Shown here in pieces: positions 23,117 through 31,673 of a stretch of 64,000 bases of DNA (the stretch's first letter is position 1; the number at the start of each line of letters is the position of its first letter). The stretch is from contig NZ_JBKBEU010000001.1 of the NCBI RefSeq assembly GCF_047372505.1, positions 930,001-994,000 on the forward strand. Direction: 5' to 3'. Source of the stretch: Phaeobacter cretensis (GTDB lineage Bacteria; Pseudomonadota; Alphaproteobacteria; Rhodobacterales; Rhodobacteraceae). The notes below the pieces were generated by a model, which was not told the DNA's origin, did no database searches, and saw nothing but the letters and a program-made list of their open reading frames with translations. The translations under genes and the position numbers were made by a program.

Positions 23117-23605
23117 GGTGTTTTACGTCCATTCGTTCCCCAACCCATCATCACGCCCCTTAGTAAATATCCTGCGTTATGTTTCAACCCGTCCGTGCAA
23201 CAGAAATAGGAACTGGCGCCCGTGAATTGCCCCAACAGATTGGAGAATCAGTGTAAAATAAAAATTGAGATAAACTTTAAATGGCCTGATCTCGCACATT
23301 CTATAGATAAAATATCTCCCTCAGCGTGTTTTACGGCGTATTATTCATGCATTCACCCCTTACAAAAAAAGTTATTTTGCGAATATCGATGCATAGATCG
23401 TCGAAAGTAGCAGCCCTAAAACCGTTTCTGAATCATCGGCTTGCAGGATCGGCTTCATTGTTGTTTTGCGCCAATATCCTTAGCTGGTCAGCCATCGCTT
23501 CCCTAATCTTGCAGCTCTACGGCCCATTAATCCGCCGGTAAGCACCAATAGCTATGCTACTCGCCAAATCTGTACATATGCAGGTTTTGGGAAAAGGAGC
23601 TGATC
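23117..23605. other. AT-rich intergenic region
   Basis: About 490 bp with no convincing gene. The part around 23240-23300 is very AT-rich and may hold promoters for the MarR-like gene (minus) and the following small gene (plus). Confidence 0.4.
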
Positions 23606-24070
23606 TTGGAACTACGGGCGGACCTCAGTTTGGTCATCGCGCAGATGCAGGCTGTGATTGACGAAATCACCAGCCAAAGCACTGTATGGTCGATCATCAT
23701 GCCCGCGTCCAATGTTGACCACAGCATACAACAAGTATGCCAGACAAACCATGTCGGCATGCAGAAAACCGTTACCAATACCAGCAATACGGCGGACTGC
23801 ATTGCTGTCTCTGGAAACCCACTCTCATTGCAAGCGCTGCAACGAGTATTTGCTTCTTTTCGAGCAATTATTTCTCTCAATTGGGGTGACGCAATACCGC
23901 GTTTGCTAGATCTCGACGTCCGACAGTGTTCTCCGGAGCGTCACAGTGTGTTCACCATGGCGCCGTCCCCAATCGGGCGTGGTTTTCCAAGTCTGCCGTT
24001 CCTGGCCGGCTTGATCGCGAAACAATACAGCCAAATTTCAAGGCTATTTATTGGGGGTTGTCGGTATTGA
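23606..24070 (+). CDS. hypothetical protein with TTG start
   Basis: 154 aa. AAAGGAG at 23593-23599 lies seven bases before TTG 23606, a strong translation signal that is the main support. The first 90 residues read like a globular, helix-rich protein (ADLSLVIAQMQAVIDEITSQ); the last 50 are less convincing and the true end could differ through a sequence shift. No family recognised. It lies 59 bp before the chemoreceptor gene. Confidence 0.35.
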   Translation: MELRADLSLVIAQMQAVIDEITSQSTVWSIIMPASNVDHSIQQVCQTNHVGMQKTVTNTSNTADCIAVSGNPLSLQALQRVFASFRAIISLNWGDAIPRLLDLDVRQCSPERHSVFTMAPSPIGRGFPSLPFLAGLIAKQYSQISRLFIGGCRY

Positions 24071-24129
24071 TCCGACACAAATTCCGTCTGCGCGCCCGTC
24101 CAGCGCAACGGCGACTGAAAGGTGCTGAA

Positions 24130-25989
24130 ATGAAATTCCGAAATCCTGCAAGCGCGGTATTGAACCGGCTCTCTGTCTTTGCAAAGTGCAGCTTGCTTAT
24201 CGCTGGTTCCACGCTAGTGGTTACATTGTTCCTAACCTGGGAAAACCAGAAAATCCTTGGCGACGCGGTCGACAGCGGCGTACGCACATTGGCCGAAGGC
24301 GTCACAGTTACTGTGGCGGCTCGTAGCGGCGGTGCGATTCGTTTTGGAGACACCGAACGCCTTGAGAGTGATCTGGAATCTCTTATTGCTCTCTCTAACG
24401 GTCGTTCCACGCATGGGATTGCAATAAACACCAAAGGCAAGACGGTTGCCTCCACTGGCGTTGCTACCGAAGCAGAAATCGCCGAACTGACCCTCGTTGC
24501 GCAAAAAGCGATGGAAACAAACCAGATGGAGTTTAGCGAAAACGGCTATCTTGTCGCCGCTCCGGCAACCGCCGGTGCAGAGGGCACGGTGGTGGTTGGC
24601 GCTGTTGGTATGGTCTGGTCCCCTGACGTGGCCTTTGCCGAAGTCGCTCCAAATCAGTTACTGTCACTGCTCCTCGCAGGAGCCGCTTTTGTGATCATGC
24701 TTGGCCTTTCGGTTCTGGCTCTCAGATCCATGATGTCCCGCCCCTTGGGCAATGTTGCAACCGCGATCAATCGCCTCGCAGACGGGGATTATGCCCATGA
24801 CACAGAGCATCAGTCGCGCGGCGATGAAATTGGACTAATTGCGCGCCATATCGAGGCTTTGAAATCGCAGCTGTCTGCCGCCCGCGTGGTCGAAGAGCAG
24901 CGCCATGCCGACCAGGCAGCCCAGAAAGTGGTGGTTGAGCGGTTGAACGACGGTCTTCTCAAGCTATCCGAAGGTGATCTGTCACAAACCATTAATGATC
25001 AGTTCTCAGCTGACTACGAAAGCTTGCGTCAGAATTTCAACAAGACCGTCGACAAGATGGTTGGCATCATTGACGCGGTCATCGAAAACTCCTCTCGCAT
25101 CCGTGCCAGTGCCGAAGAGATCAGCCAATCCTCCGGCGACCTGTCTCAACGGACCGAATCTCAGGCCGCAACCCTTGAGGAAACCGCCGCCGCGATGGAG
25201 CAGCTCACGGTCAGTGTGAAATCCGCAGCCGATGGCGCACGCGAGGTTGAAGGCATTGTCTCCGAAGCCAAAGAGACTGCGGTCAACAGCGGTGCAGTCG
25301 TGACGCGTGCGGTTGATGCAATGTCCAAGATCGAAGAATCTTCCCAAAAGATCTCCCAGATTATCTCGGTCATTGATGATATCTCATTCCAGACCAACCT
25401 TCTCGCACTCAATGCCGGTGTCGAAGCCGCACGCGCGGGAGAAGCTGGTCGTGGGTTTGCAGTTGTGGCCTCCGAGGTGCGTGCTCTAGCGCAGCGTTCA
25501 TCGGAAGCAGCACAAGAAATCAAGGCGTTGATTAGCGAAAGCACTGGCCATGTGGGTGATGGTGTCGATCTGGTCGGACGCGCCGGCGAAGAGCTGAAGC
25601 AAATCATAGAGCGCGTCTCGACAATCTCCGGCCATGTAAGCGGTATTGCGACAGGTGCACAGGAACAATCCACCACCCTGGGTGAAATCAACACCGGCGT
25701 CACCCAGTTGGACGAAGTCACCCAGCACAACGCCGCCATGGTTGAGGAATCGACCGCCGCCAGCCAGATCCTGCGCAATGATGCCAATGAGTTGGCGCGT
25801 CAGGTCTCGGTCTTCAAAACCCAAAAATCCGCTGGAAACGTGGTCCCGATGGCACCCAGTAAACCCGCTCCCGCCGCGGCTGCGCCGCCGCGCCCAGCCA
25901 GAGCGAATCCTGCGCCATCGGCCCATGGCGACGATGACTTCTTTGAAGCTGCCCCCACTCAGGCCGCGGCCGGTTGGGAGGACTTTTGA
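24130..25989 (+). CDS. methyl-accepting chemotaxis protein
   Basis: 619 aa from ATG 24130. Membrane segment 1 is at about 20-38, a periplasmic sensor of about 135 residues follows, segment 2 is at about 177-199, then a HAMP region and a second HAMP-like stretch, and the signalling domain. Its hairpin tip EAARAGEAGRGFAVVASEVR is at about 430-450, where CheA and CheW bind. The protein ends in a Pro/Ala-rich linker and GWEDF, which resembles the NWETF tail that docks CheR methyltransferase. The sensor has no domain I can name, so the ligand is unknown. No other che genes are near. A perfect terminator follows. Confidence 0.92.
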   Translation: MKFRNPASAVLNRLSVFAKCSLLIAGSTLVVTLFLTWENQKILGDAVDSGVRTLAEGVTVTVAARSGGAIRFGDTERLESDLESLIALSNGRSTHGIAINTKGKTVASTGVATEAEIAELTLVAQKAMETNQMEFSENGYLVAAPATAGAEGTVVVGAVGMVWSPDVAFAEVAPNQLLSLLLAGAAFVIMLGLSVLALRSMMSRPLGNVATAINRLADGDYAHDTEHQSRGDEIGLIARHIEALKSQLSAARVVEEQRHADQAAQKVVVERLNDGLLKLSEGDLSQTINDQFSADYESLRQNFNKTVDKMVGIIDAVIENSSRIRASAEEISQSSGDLSQRTESQAATLEETAAAMEQLTVSVKSAADGAREVEGIVSEAKETAVNSGAVVTRAVDAMSKIEESSQKISQIISVIDDISFQTNLLALNAGVEAARAGEAGRGFAVVASEVRALAQRSSEAAQEIKALISESTGHVGDGVDLVGRAGEELKQIIERVSTISGHVSGIATGAQEQSTTLGEINTGVTQLDEVTQHNAAMVEESTAASQILRNDANELARQVSVFKTQKSAGNVVPMAPSKPAPAAAAPPRPARANPAPSAHGDDDFFEAAPTQAAAGWEDF

Positions 25990-26020
25990 TCAAAGTGTGA
26001 CTAACGGTCTGGCTAAATTG

Positions 26021-26049
26021 AATGGCGCGCCCTATCTGGGCGCGCCATT
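26021..26049 (+). terminator. terminator after the chemoreceptor gene
   Basis: Perfect 12-bp stem, AATGGCGCGCCC at 26021-26032 with GGGCGCGCCATT at 26038-26049 and loop TATCT, followed by CTTGTCT. It lies 31 bp after the stop codon. Confidence 0.8.
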
Positions 26050-26425
26050 CTTGTCTAAAAATACCCGATATTCCGCTCCCAAGGTCATAGCGATAAGCCG
26101 GAACTGTATACCGCCTGCCCGCGAAACTAGGGAAGCTATATCGGTGGCCCATGGGAAGGCTAGCAGGGCGAGCATTGAACTATCAACAGCTTCGCTTTGT
26201 CCACTGACACCCTAGGCTAGGTGTGCATTACCTACTGCCATACGAGTGTTTCATGATTGTGAGAGGTTTGGAGACCACCGCTACATCTAAAACACCTAGC
26301 AAACCGCCCCCTTGAGGCCTAACCATGTGCAGCCTTGGCTCACGCCAGTGTTCAATCGTTCGTAGTAAGCAAGGAAGGGGGCGATTCGGCAAAAGCGACC
26401 GCCCCGTTTTCTACAGCCCTATTCG
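26050..26425. other. intergenic region with a second stem-loop
   Basis: About 375 bp without a gene. GGGGCG at 26378-26383 and CGCCCC at 26400-26405 with a partly paired middle form a hairpin next to GTTTTC, a possible terminator near the end of the minus-strand methyltransferase gene. Confidence 0.4.
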
Positions 26426-27616
26426 CTAGTGATGCGAGTGATTGCGCGGCTCAGCGGCAACCGCCTCAGCTGGTCCCCAGATAGGGTAGTCCAGCTGCCC
26501 AAGAGTATCGGTTTCCTGCCCGCCCGATTGCAGGTTCCACCCCGGCTGCAGCCAGACTGCAGATCGCTCAGCCATTGTGTCGGCGTTGTGGACCGAAACG
26601 CTCAAGGTTGCCGCATCATGCTGGGCAGTTAACTGCAAGTAGTCCCCCGCCGTTGCCAACCGTGGCGCATCCAACAGAAATGCAGTCCGCCCCCAATGCC
26701 CGTCAGAATACAACCCGTTTGTCAGCTGAATGCCAGGTGCCAGCTCCATTTCAAAACTGACAAAAACCGCATGGACAATACCGGCATTGGTACAGCGCAA
26801 CCTTTCGGTGACACGCGCTGGATTTACGTCAGGACGCGTGAAGTTAAACTGGAATAGATCAACACCCGGCCCTAGGGGCCGCAGCCCACACGCCTTGAAA
26901 TCATTCGGCGTAATCTGCGCCACACGTGCAAGATGATGGAAAGCACTGAGATCAAATCCCTCTGCTTCCTGCGGGCGCCATAGGTCTAACAAGGCTTCAC
27001 TTTCAACCGGTTGCGCCACCAATGTCCCGGTTTCAGGTACCGCGCGAGCACCTGGTTTGGCCAGCGCCATCATTGCGTGGCTTAAGGTGTCCAGAGCACC
27101 TTCCCCCAGCAGGACCGTATCGACAATTTCAGAGACCACCACATCGGCCTGTTCTGGCATATCAACGCCGACGACAATTTCGTGCGACCATTTGGGAATA
27201 ACCGTGATGCGATCACTCAAACCATTGTCCGCAATCACACGGGTCGCAGCCTTGGCAATCAACGGCTGCTGCTCACAGGTATAGACATGTTTTGCCCCAG
27301 CACGAGCCGCCAGCATCGCCGTAAGGCCTGCGCCACAACCGATATCCAGCACGATATCACCTGGCTTTACCTTCATCGCTATCGCCTCAGCAAAAGCGCG
27401 GTTGCGTGCGCGGTCCGCCAGCATCGGGAAGTGCCAGCGCGGCACAAAAGTCTGATGCAATCGCTCCTGTAACACCTGCGCCTCATGGTGATGGGGATCG
27501 GCGCGCAGCGCCTCCGACAATAGCTGAGATGTCCGAAGCCCCCCATCGCCAAACGGCGCGGTTTTTGCACTATGTACCAGCTGTTCAGCGCTTGCGTTGC
27601 CTTTATCAGATGTCAT
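26426..27616 (-). CDS. PRMT7-like SAM-dependent methyltransferase
   Basis: 396 aa from ATG 27616. The SAM-binding motif VLDIGCGAG is at about 89-97. The segment SEIVDTVLLGEG (about 162-173) has two glutamates spaced as in the double-E loop of protein arginine methyltransferases, closest in form to PRMT7. A short TPR-like helical stretch precedes the domain and the C-terminal half is rich in beta strands, as in the PRMT barrel. It would transfer methyl groups to arginine in proteins or to a similar guanidine. PRMTs are not common in bacteria. It ends in His-rich RNHSHH. Monocistronic; target unknown. Confidence 0.7.
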   Translation of the reverse strand: MTSDKGNASAEQLVHSAKTAPFGDGGLRTSQLLSEALRADPHHHEAQVLQERLHQTFVPRWHFPMLADRARNRAFAEAIAMKVKPGDIVLDIGCGAGLTAMLAARAGAKHVYTCEQQPLIAKAATRVIADNGLSDRITVIPKWSHEIVVGVDMPEQADVVVSEIVDTVLLGEGALDTLSHAMMALAKPGARAVPETGTLVAQPVESEALLDLWRPQEAEGFDLSAFHHLARVAQITPNDFKACGLRPLGPGVDLFQFNFTRPDVNPARVTERLRCTNAGIVHAVFVSFEMELAPGIQLTNGLYSDGHWGRTAFLLDAPRLATAGDYLQLTAQHDAATLSVSVHNADTMAERSAVWLQPGWNLQSGGQETDTLGQLDYPIWGPAEAVAAEPRNHSHH

Positions 27617-28009
27617 TCGAGCGCAGCTATGTGATTGTGTTTTAAGCAATTTTTAATTTTCCCTATTTGAGGCAAATTCAACTGACTGAGACTATTCACC
27701 ATGCGCATCTAAGAATTGGTAAAGGCACAGCGAGGTACTGAGACATTCGACACGATCAGCTTGGTGCGCGCTTTACCGATCTTTGCTGAAGTAAAACACT
27801 TGCCAACTCCAGTGCAGTTTTCTAGCCTGATCCAAAGGTCACATCGCACAACAGGAGGGCACCAGCTGAACATGCGTATCATCCGCCGACTTCAGCATGG
27901 CCCCCGCTTCGCCCTGTAAATCCGTTTGCAGGGCTGACCTGAGGAAAATCTCATCTACGGTCTGCCTATAGCCGCCTTTGCGGCCCTATATCTATGACCC
28001 GAGTTTCCC
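27617..28009 (+). other. leader region upstream of the ABC-F gene
   Basis: About 390 bp. A stem TATAGCCGC (27967-27975) with GCGG and CTATA (27980-27990, two-base bulge) lies 19 bp before the ABC-F start, and no good Shine-Dalgarno sequence is visible after it. ABC-F genes are often controlled by leader attenuation, so a regulatory role is possible. No recognised gene. Confidence 0.35.
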
Positions 28010-29527
28010 ATGTCTATCATCAATATCAATGCCTTGGGGGTTACCCTTGGTGATCCTCTTTTCTCCGATCTCAACCTGACGATATCCAAATCCGATCGCA
28101 TCGGTCTGGTTGCAGCAAACGGGCGGGGCAAATCCACATTGCTGTGCTGTCTGGCGGGCGCTTTCACTCCCACAACGGGAGAGATCACACGCGCGCGCGG
28201 TCTACGTGTCGGCCACGTCGAGCAGACCCTGTCTGCTGAGGCGCTTTCAGTTACGTTTTATGATTGGGTATTGGCCGCTTTGCCCACCGAACAGGCCGAA
28301 TACGAAAGCTGGCGGGTGGATGTTTTGCTGGACGAGCTACAAGTGCCCTACGACACCCAACACACAGCTTTGAGTATGCTCAGCGGCGGGTGGCAACGCA
28401 CGGCGATGCTCGCCGCCGCTTGGGTGACCACGCCTGACCTGCTCTTGCTCGATGAACCAACCAACCACCTGGATCTGAAGCGTATCGCCTTCCTTGAGAC
28501 ATGGCTCGCAAGACTACCCTGGGATTTGCCGGTTGTGATTACCTCGCATGATCGCGCCTTCCTTGATTCCACGACCAACCGCACGATGTTCCTGCGGGCC
28601 GAAAACTCACGCGTGTTTCAACTACCCTTTTCGGCAGCCCGCGCCGCGCTGGACAAGACCGATGCAGCAGATGCGCGCCGTCACGCCAATGAGCTGAAGA
28701 AGGCCCAGCAACTGCGGAAACAGGCTGCAAAGCTGAAAAATACTGGAATGAATTCCGGGTCCGATCTGTTGCTGACCAAAACCAAACAACTTGCTGAACG
28801 GGCCGACCGGCTAGAAGCCAGTGCTAAACCCGCGCACCGCGACCAATCCGCAGGTGACATCAAGCTCATTAACAGCGGCACACATGCAAAAGCTGTTATC
28901 ACATTGGACGATCTGACTGTGTCTACGCCGGATGGGCGCGCGCTATACAAAACCGGGCAGAAATGGATTACCCCTGGTGATCGCATCATCCTGCTGGGGG
29001 CAAATGGCTCTGGTAAATCGCAGCTGGTCAGAATGATCCATGAAGCCCTGCTTGGGACACAAGATCTGATAAAATGCGCGCCATCCATTGTAGCCGCTTA
29101 TTCCGATCAACACCTCAGCCAACTCGCCGAAACAGAAACCCCGCTCATACAGGTCACGTCTGTGTCTGACATTGGAGATCAATCCGCACGTAGTCTTCTA
29201 GCCGGCGCTGGGATCAATTTCTCGCTGCAGGACACCCCGGCAAATGCACTGTCCGGAGGGCAAAAAGCACGGTTGGCAATGCTGCTCCTGAGGCTCAAGA
29301 ATCCTAATTTCTATCTTCTGGACGAACCAACGAACCATCTGGATATCGACGGGCAGGAAGCCCTAGAGAGCGAACTGATCACTCATGATGCCTGCTGTCT
29401 TCTGGTCAGCCATGATCGCAGTTTCCTCAAGACGGTTGGCAATCGCTTTTGGTGGATCCGGGGTCGCAGGCTGGAGGAAGTCGATACCCCAGATGCCTTC
29501 CTGACATCAGAGATGGACGCTAACTAG
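28010..29527 (+). CDS. ABC-F family ATPase
   Basis: 505 aa with two ATP-binding domains and no membrane segments. Domain 1: Walker A ANGRGKST at about 36-43, signature LSGGW at about 123, Walker B LLLLDEPTNHLD. A charged helical linker (ARRHANELKKAQQLRKQAAK) joins to domain 2: Walker A GANGSGKS at about 328, signature LSGGQKARLAM, Walker B YLLDEPTNHLD. ABC-F proteins act on the ribosome, either in translation regulation or drug resistance. The domain-2 Walker A ends in S-Q instead of the common S/T-T. The linker lacks a long antibiotic-resistance domain, so a housekeeping role (Uup/YheS-like) is more likely. Confidence 0.85.
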   Translation: MSIININALGVTLGDPLFSDLNLTISKSDRIGLVAANGRGKSTLLCCLAGAFTPTTGEITRARGLRVGHVEQTLSAEALSVTFYDWVLAALPTEQAEYESWRVDVLLDELQVPYDTQHTALSMLSGGWQRTAMLAAAWVTTPDLLLLDEPTNHLDLKRIAFLETWLARLPWDLPVVITSHDRAFLDSTTNRTMFLRAENSRVFQLPFSAARAALDKTDAADARRHANELKKAQQLRKQAAKLKNTGMNSGSDLLLTKTKQLAERADRLEASAKPAHRDQSAGDIKLINSGTHAKAVITLDDLTVSTPDGRALYKTGQKWITPGDRIILLGANGSGKSQLVRMIHEALLGTQDLIKCAPSIVAAYSDQHLSQLAETETPLIQVTSVSDIGDQSARSLLAGAGINFSLQDTPANALSGGQKARLAMLLLRLKNPNFYLLDEPTNHLDIDGQEALESELITHDACCLLVSHDRSFLKTVGNRFWWIRGRRLEEVDTPDAFLTSEMDAN

Positions 29528-29530
29528 CAA

Positions 29531-29570
29531 TGTTATCGGCGGCTGCCACACGTTGCTGCCGTCGATAACA
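29531..29570 (+). terminator. terminator after the ABC-F gene
   Basis: TGTTATCG (29531) pairs with CGATAACA (29563-29570), with a further near-complementary inner stem, followed by TATTTTTGG. It lies three bases after the stop codon. Confidence 0.8.
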
Positions 29571-29719
29571 TATTTTTGGGCGTCATCAGGCGCGGTTACC
29601 GACAACGTGGTCGACCTTTTGGCAGAACGACTTGCACATCGGCCCGGTTTTCGCAAATCTGCCACCGTAATCACGTTGCCCATCAAATCCAGACACTTTG
29701 GCGCGAAGGAAATCACCCG

Positions 29720-30211
29720 ATGTCAAACCCTACGTCGACAGATGTCGTCATTGCACGCGCCAGTGCAACAGAGCCAGAGGCAATTGCCATGATCAAGCGG
29801 CACTTGGAACAGATGGCATCGCAATCGCCCGAAGAGAGCTGCCACGCTCTGGATGGCAGCGGGCTTGACGCTGCGAATGTCGCATTTTTCCTACTCCGCC
29901 GTGACGGCCAAGCAATTGCTATGGGTGCGCTCAAAACCCTAAGCAACAACGCGTGCGAATTGAAGTCCATGCATACGATTTCCGAAGCACGTGGCAGTGG
30001 CGCAGGACGGCAGATGCTCGAATTTCTGCTCAGCCTTGCCAAAGACGACGGTGCGACCGCAATCTATCTTGAAACCGGCTCAACTGCAGATTTCACCCCC
30101 GCCAAGCAGCTTTACGAAAGCTACGGATTTGTCGAATGCCCGCCGTTCGAGGGCTACGCCGAAGACCCGTGGTCATTCTTTATGCGTCTTGACCTGCGCG
30201 CCGTGGCTTGA
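29720..30211 (+). CDS. GNAT family N-acetyltransferase
   Basis: 163 aa from ATG 29720 with AAGGAA upstream. The acetyl-CoA site is the pattern R-x-x-G-x-G in ARGSGAGRQMLEFLL (about 93-107); AIYLETGSTADFTPAKQLYESYGFVEC is the typical GNAT C-terminal strand-helix. It is close to the group of short-chain GNATs that acetylate small amines or are annotated as PanM/YjcF-like. The substrate is not predictable. A single gene between a terminator and tRNA-Arg. Confidence 0.85.
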   Translation: MSNPTSTDVVIARASATEPEAIAMIKRHLEQMASQSPEESCHALDGSGLDAANVAFFLLRRDGQAIAMGALKTLSNNACELKSMHTISEARGSGAGRQMLEFLLSLAKDDGATAIYLETGSTADFTPAKQLYESYGFVECPPFEGYAEDPWSFFMRLDLRAVA

Positions 30212-30245
30212 CCCTTCCCAGTGTCCTGTCATAACTGGCGCCAGC

Positions 30246-30322
30246 GGTCCCTTAGCTCAACTGGATAGAGCAGCTGACTTCTAATCAGCAGGTTGAGGGT
30301 TCGAGTCCTTCAGGGATCGCCA
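30246..30322 (+). tRNA. tRNA-Arg (TCT)
   Basis: 77 nt with encoded CCA. Acceptor GGTCCCT pairs with AGGGATC; the anticodon loop CTTCTAA gives TCT, read as Arg AGA. It lies 34 bp after the GNAT gene. No repeat of its 3' end is seen downstream in the window, so there is no sign of use as an integration site here. Confidence 0.95.
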
Positions 30323-30495
30323 ATATTATCTTTGCAAGAGCCTGCCCCGCCAGCGCCATCTTATGCTGACTGCTCATTCATTCGATCTTGGGTCATTACC
30401 CCGGCAAAATATATGGCCAGAGTGAGATCTGCATGCACCATACGGCTGCCCCTCAATTACTTGACAAAAGAAGTAGGGTTAAATAACTGACAGGC

Positions 30496-30622
30496 GCGCC
30501 TGCAACAGGCGCAATCCAGCAAGATTCTCCGCCATCCGGATCAGGAGAGATCCAGCCAACATCGATCCGACAACGGATCAATATCTCGACACAGCTCTCT
30601 GTGTCGGTGGCTGGAGCGATAC
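30496..30622 (+). promoter_or_regulatory. structured leader RNA candidate that covers the ribosome binding site of the iron-uptake operon
   Basis: Stem-loops seen in order: GCGCCTG/CAGGCGC (30496-30512); GGATC/GATCC (30538-30553, loop AGGAGA); GATCCG/CGGATC (30564-30579); CGACACAG/CTGTGTCG (30587-30606). TCCAGCCA at 30551-30558 is fully complementary to TGGCTGGA at 30608-30615. That pairing closes the last two hairpins into a three-way junction and hides GGA of the GGAG ribosome binding site (30613-30616) of GTG 30623. It is incompatible with the complete GGATC/GATCC hairpin, giving two exclusive states. The AGAG in that hairpin and the CTCT loop of the last one are complementary, so a kissing contact is possible. 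I recognise no known riboswitch; a cobalamin B12 box is absent. Confidence 0.55.
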
Positions 30623-31672
30623 GTGATATTGGTGCAACTCTTTAAAAAGGCGAGCATAATTCGCCAGATCGTGTACCGGATAAAGCCGGTAACAGCGATT
30701 GCTGCGCTGCTCCTAATCTTCGCCCCGATAGCCGGTTCGGCAGATCCGTTTCCTACGGTGATCGAGCATATCTACGGCACAACAACAGTGCCCGCCAAAC
30801 CGAAGCGAATTGTCTCTCTCAGCTTCATTGGTCACGATTTCTTGTTGGCTCTCGGAGAGCGCCCCTATGCCTTGCGCAAATGGTATGGCAGCGACCCATA
30901 TGGCGTCTGGGTTTGGGGACACGACGCACTTGGCGACGCCAAGCCGATCGTCATGCAGGGCGAAATCAATATTGAGCAGATCGCCGCTATGGAACCCGAT
31001 CTAATCGCGGCCCAATGGTCCGGCATCACCGGGCAGGAATACGCGCTTTTGTCGCAGATCGCGCCGACTATTCCACCCCGCACGGAATACGGAGACTACG
31101 GCTCTCCCTGGCAGGATATGCTGCGCCGACTTGGCACCGCGACCGGCAAATCCAGCATAGCTGAGGCGACAATCGCCCGGATTGAAGCCCGGTTCGCAAA
31201 CCTGCGTGAGACCCACCCCGAATGGCAAGGTGCCAGTGCCCTGATGGCTTGGGCAGGCCATACCCGAGGCTACACCAAAGCAGATATTCGTGGCCAATTC
31301 CTGCAGGCTTTGGGCTTTACTGTGCAAGGTTTGCCAGAGGAAAAAAATCACCTCAATAAGTTCTACGTTGAGTTCCCCGCCGAAGACCCCTCGCTCATGG
31401 ATGTGGACGCGTTGATCTGGCTGGATACCGGGCGCAACGTCGAAAAGCTCGCCTGGATGCCACTGCGCCATACCATGCGGGCCAACCGTGAAGGGCGTGA
31501 AATCTACGCTGGCAAACTGCTTTCAGCGGCGCTCTCACATTCCAGTCCCCTCAGCCTTGATTACGCTTTGGATCAACTGGTGCCGCTGCTTGAGGCGGCC
31601 ATGGACGGAGACCCGAAAACAGTGGTTCCCGGTATGGCTGAAGCCGGTCTCTTGCCAGAAGAAGGGTTCTGA
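30623..31672 (+). CDS. iron-siderophore ABC transporter, periplasmic binding protein
   Basis: 349 aa from GTG 30623, with GGAG six bases upstream. Signal peptide: positive start, hydrophobic AIAALLLIFAPIAG, cleavage after AGSA near 40. The mature part has the FepB/FhuD-type PERIPLA_BP_2 fold: RIVSLSFIGHDFLLALGERP, IEQIAAMEPDLIAAQ and the long linking helix. It binds a ferric siderophore, or possibly haem or cobalamin, and delivers it to the FecCD-type permeases that follow. First gene of an iron-uptake operon running to 38212. Translation is probably controlled by the leader just upstream. Confidence 0.85.
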   Translation: MILVQLFKKASIIRQIVYRIKPVTAIAALLLIFAPIAGSADPFPTVIEHIYGTTTVPAKPKRIVSLSFIGHDFLLALGERPYALRKWYGSDPYGVWVWGHDALGDAKPIVMQGEINIEQIAAMEPDLIAAQWSGITGQEYALLSQIAPTIPPRTEYGDYGSPWQDMLRRLGTATGKSSIAEATIARIEARFANLRETHPEWQGASALMAWAGHTRGYTKADIRGQFLQALGFTVQGLPEEKNHLNKFYVEFPAEDPSLMDVDALIWLDTGRNVEKLAWMPLRHTMRANREGREIYAGKLLSAALSHSSPLSLDYALDQLVPLLEAAMDGDPKTVVPGMAEAGLLPEEGF

Positions 31673-31673
31673 T

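Noticed and set aside
30246..30322. tRNA-Arg as the attachment site of a genomic island containing the iron genes
   Set aside because: No duplicated tRNA 3' end and no integrase next to it; iron genes have the same base composition as the neighbours.
30496..30622. Cobalamin riboswitch before the FecCD-type operon
   Set aside because: The conserved B12 box and core motifs are not found; the fold is different.
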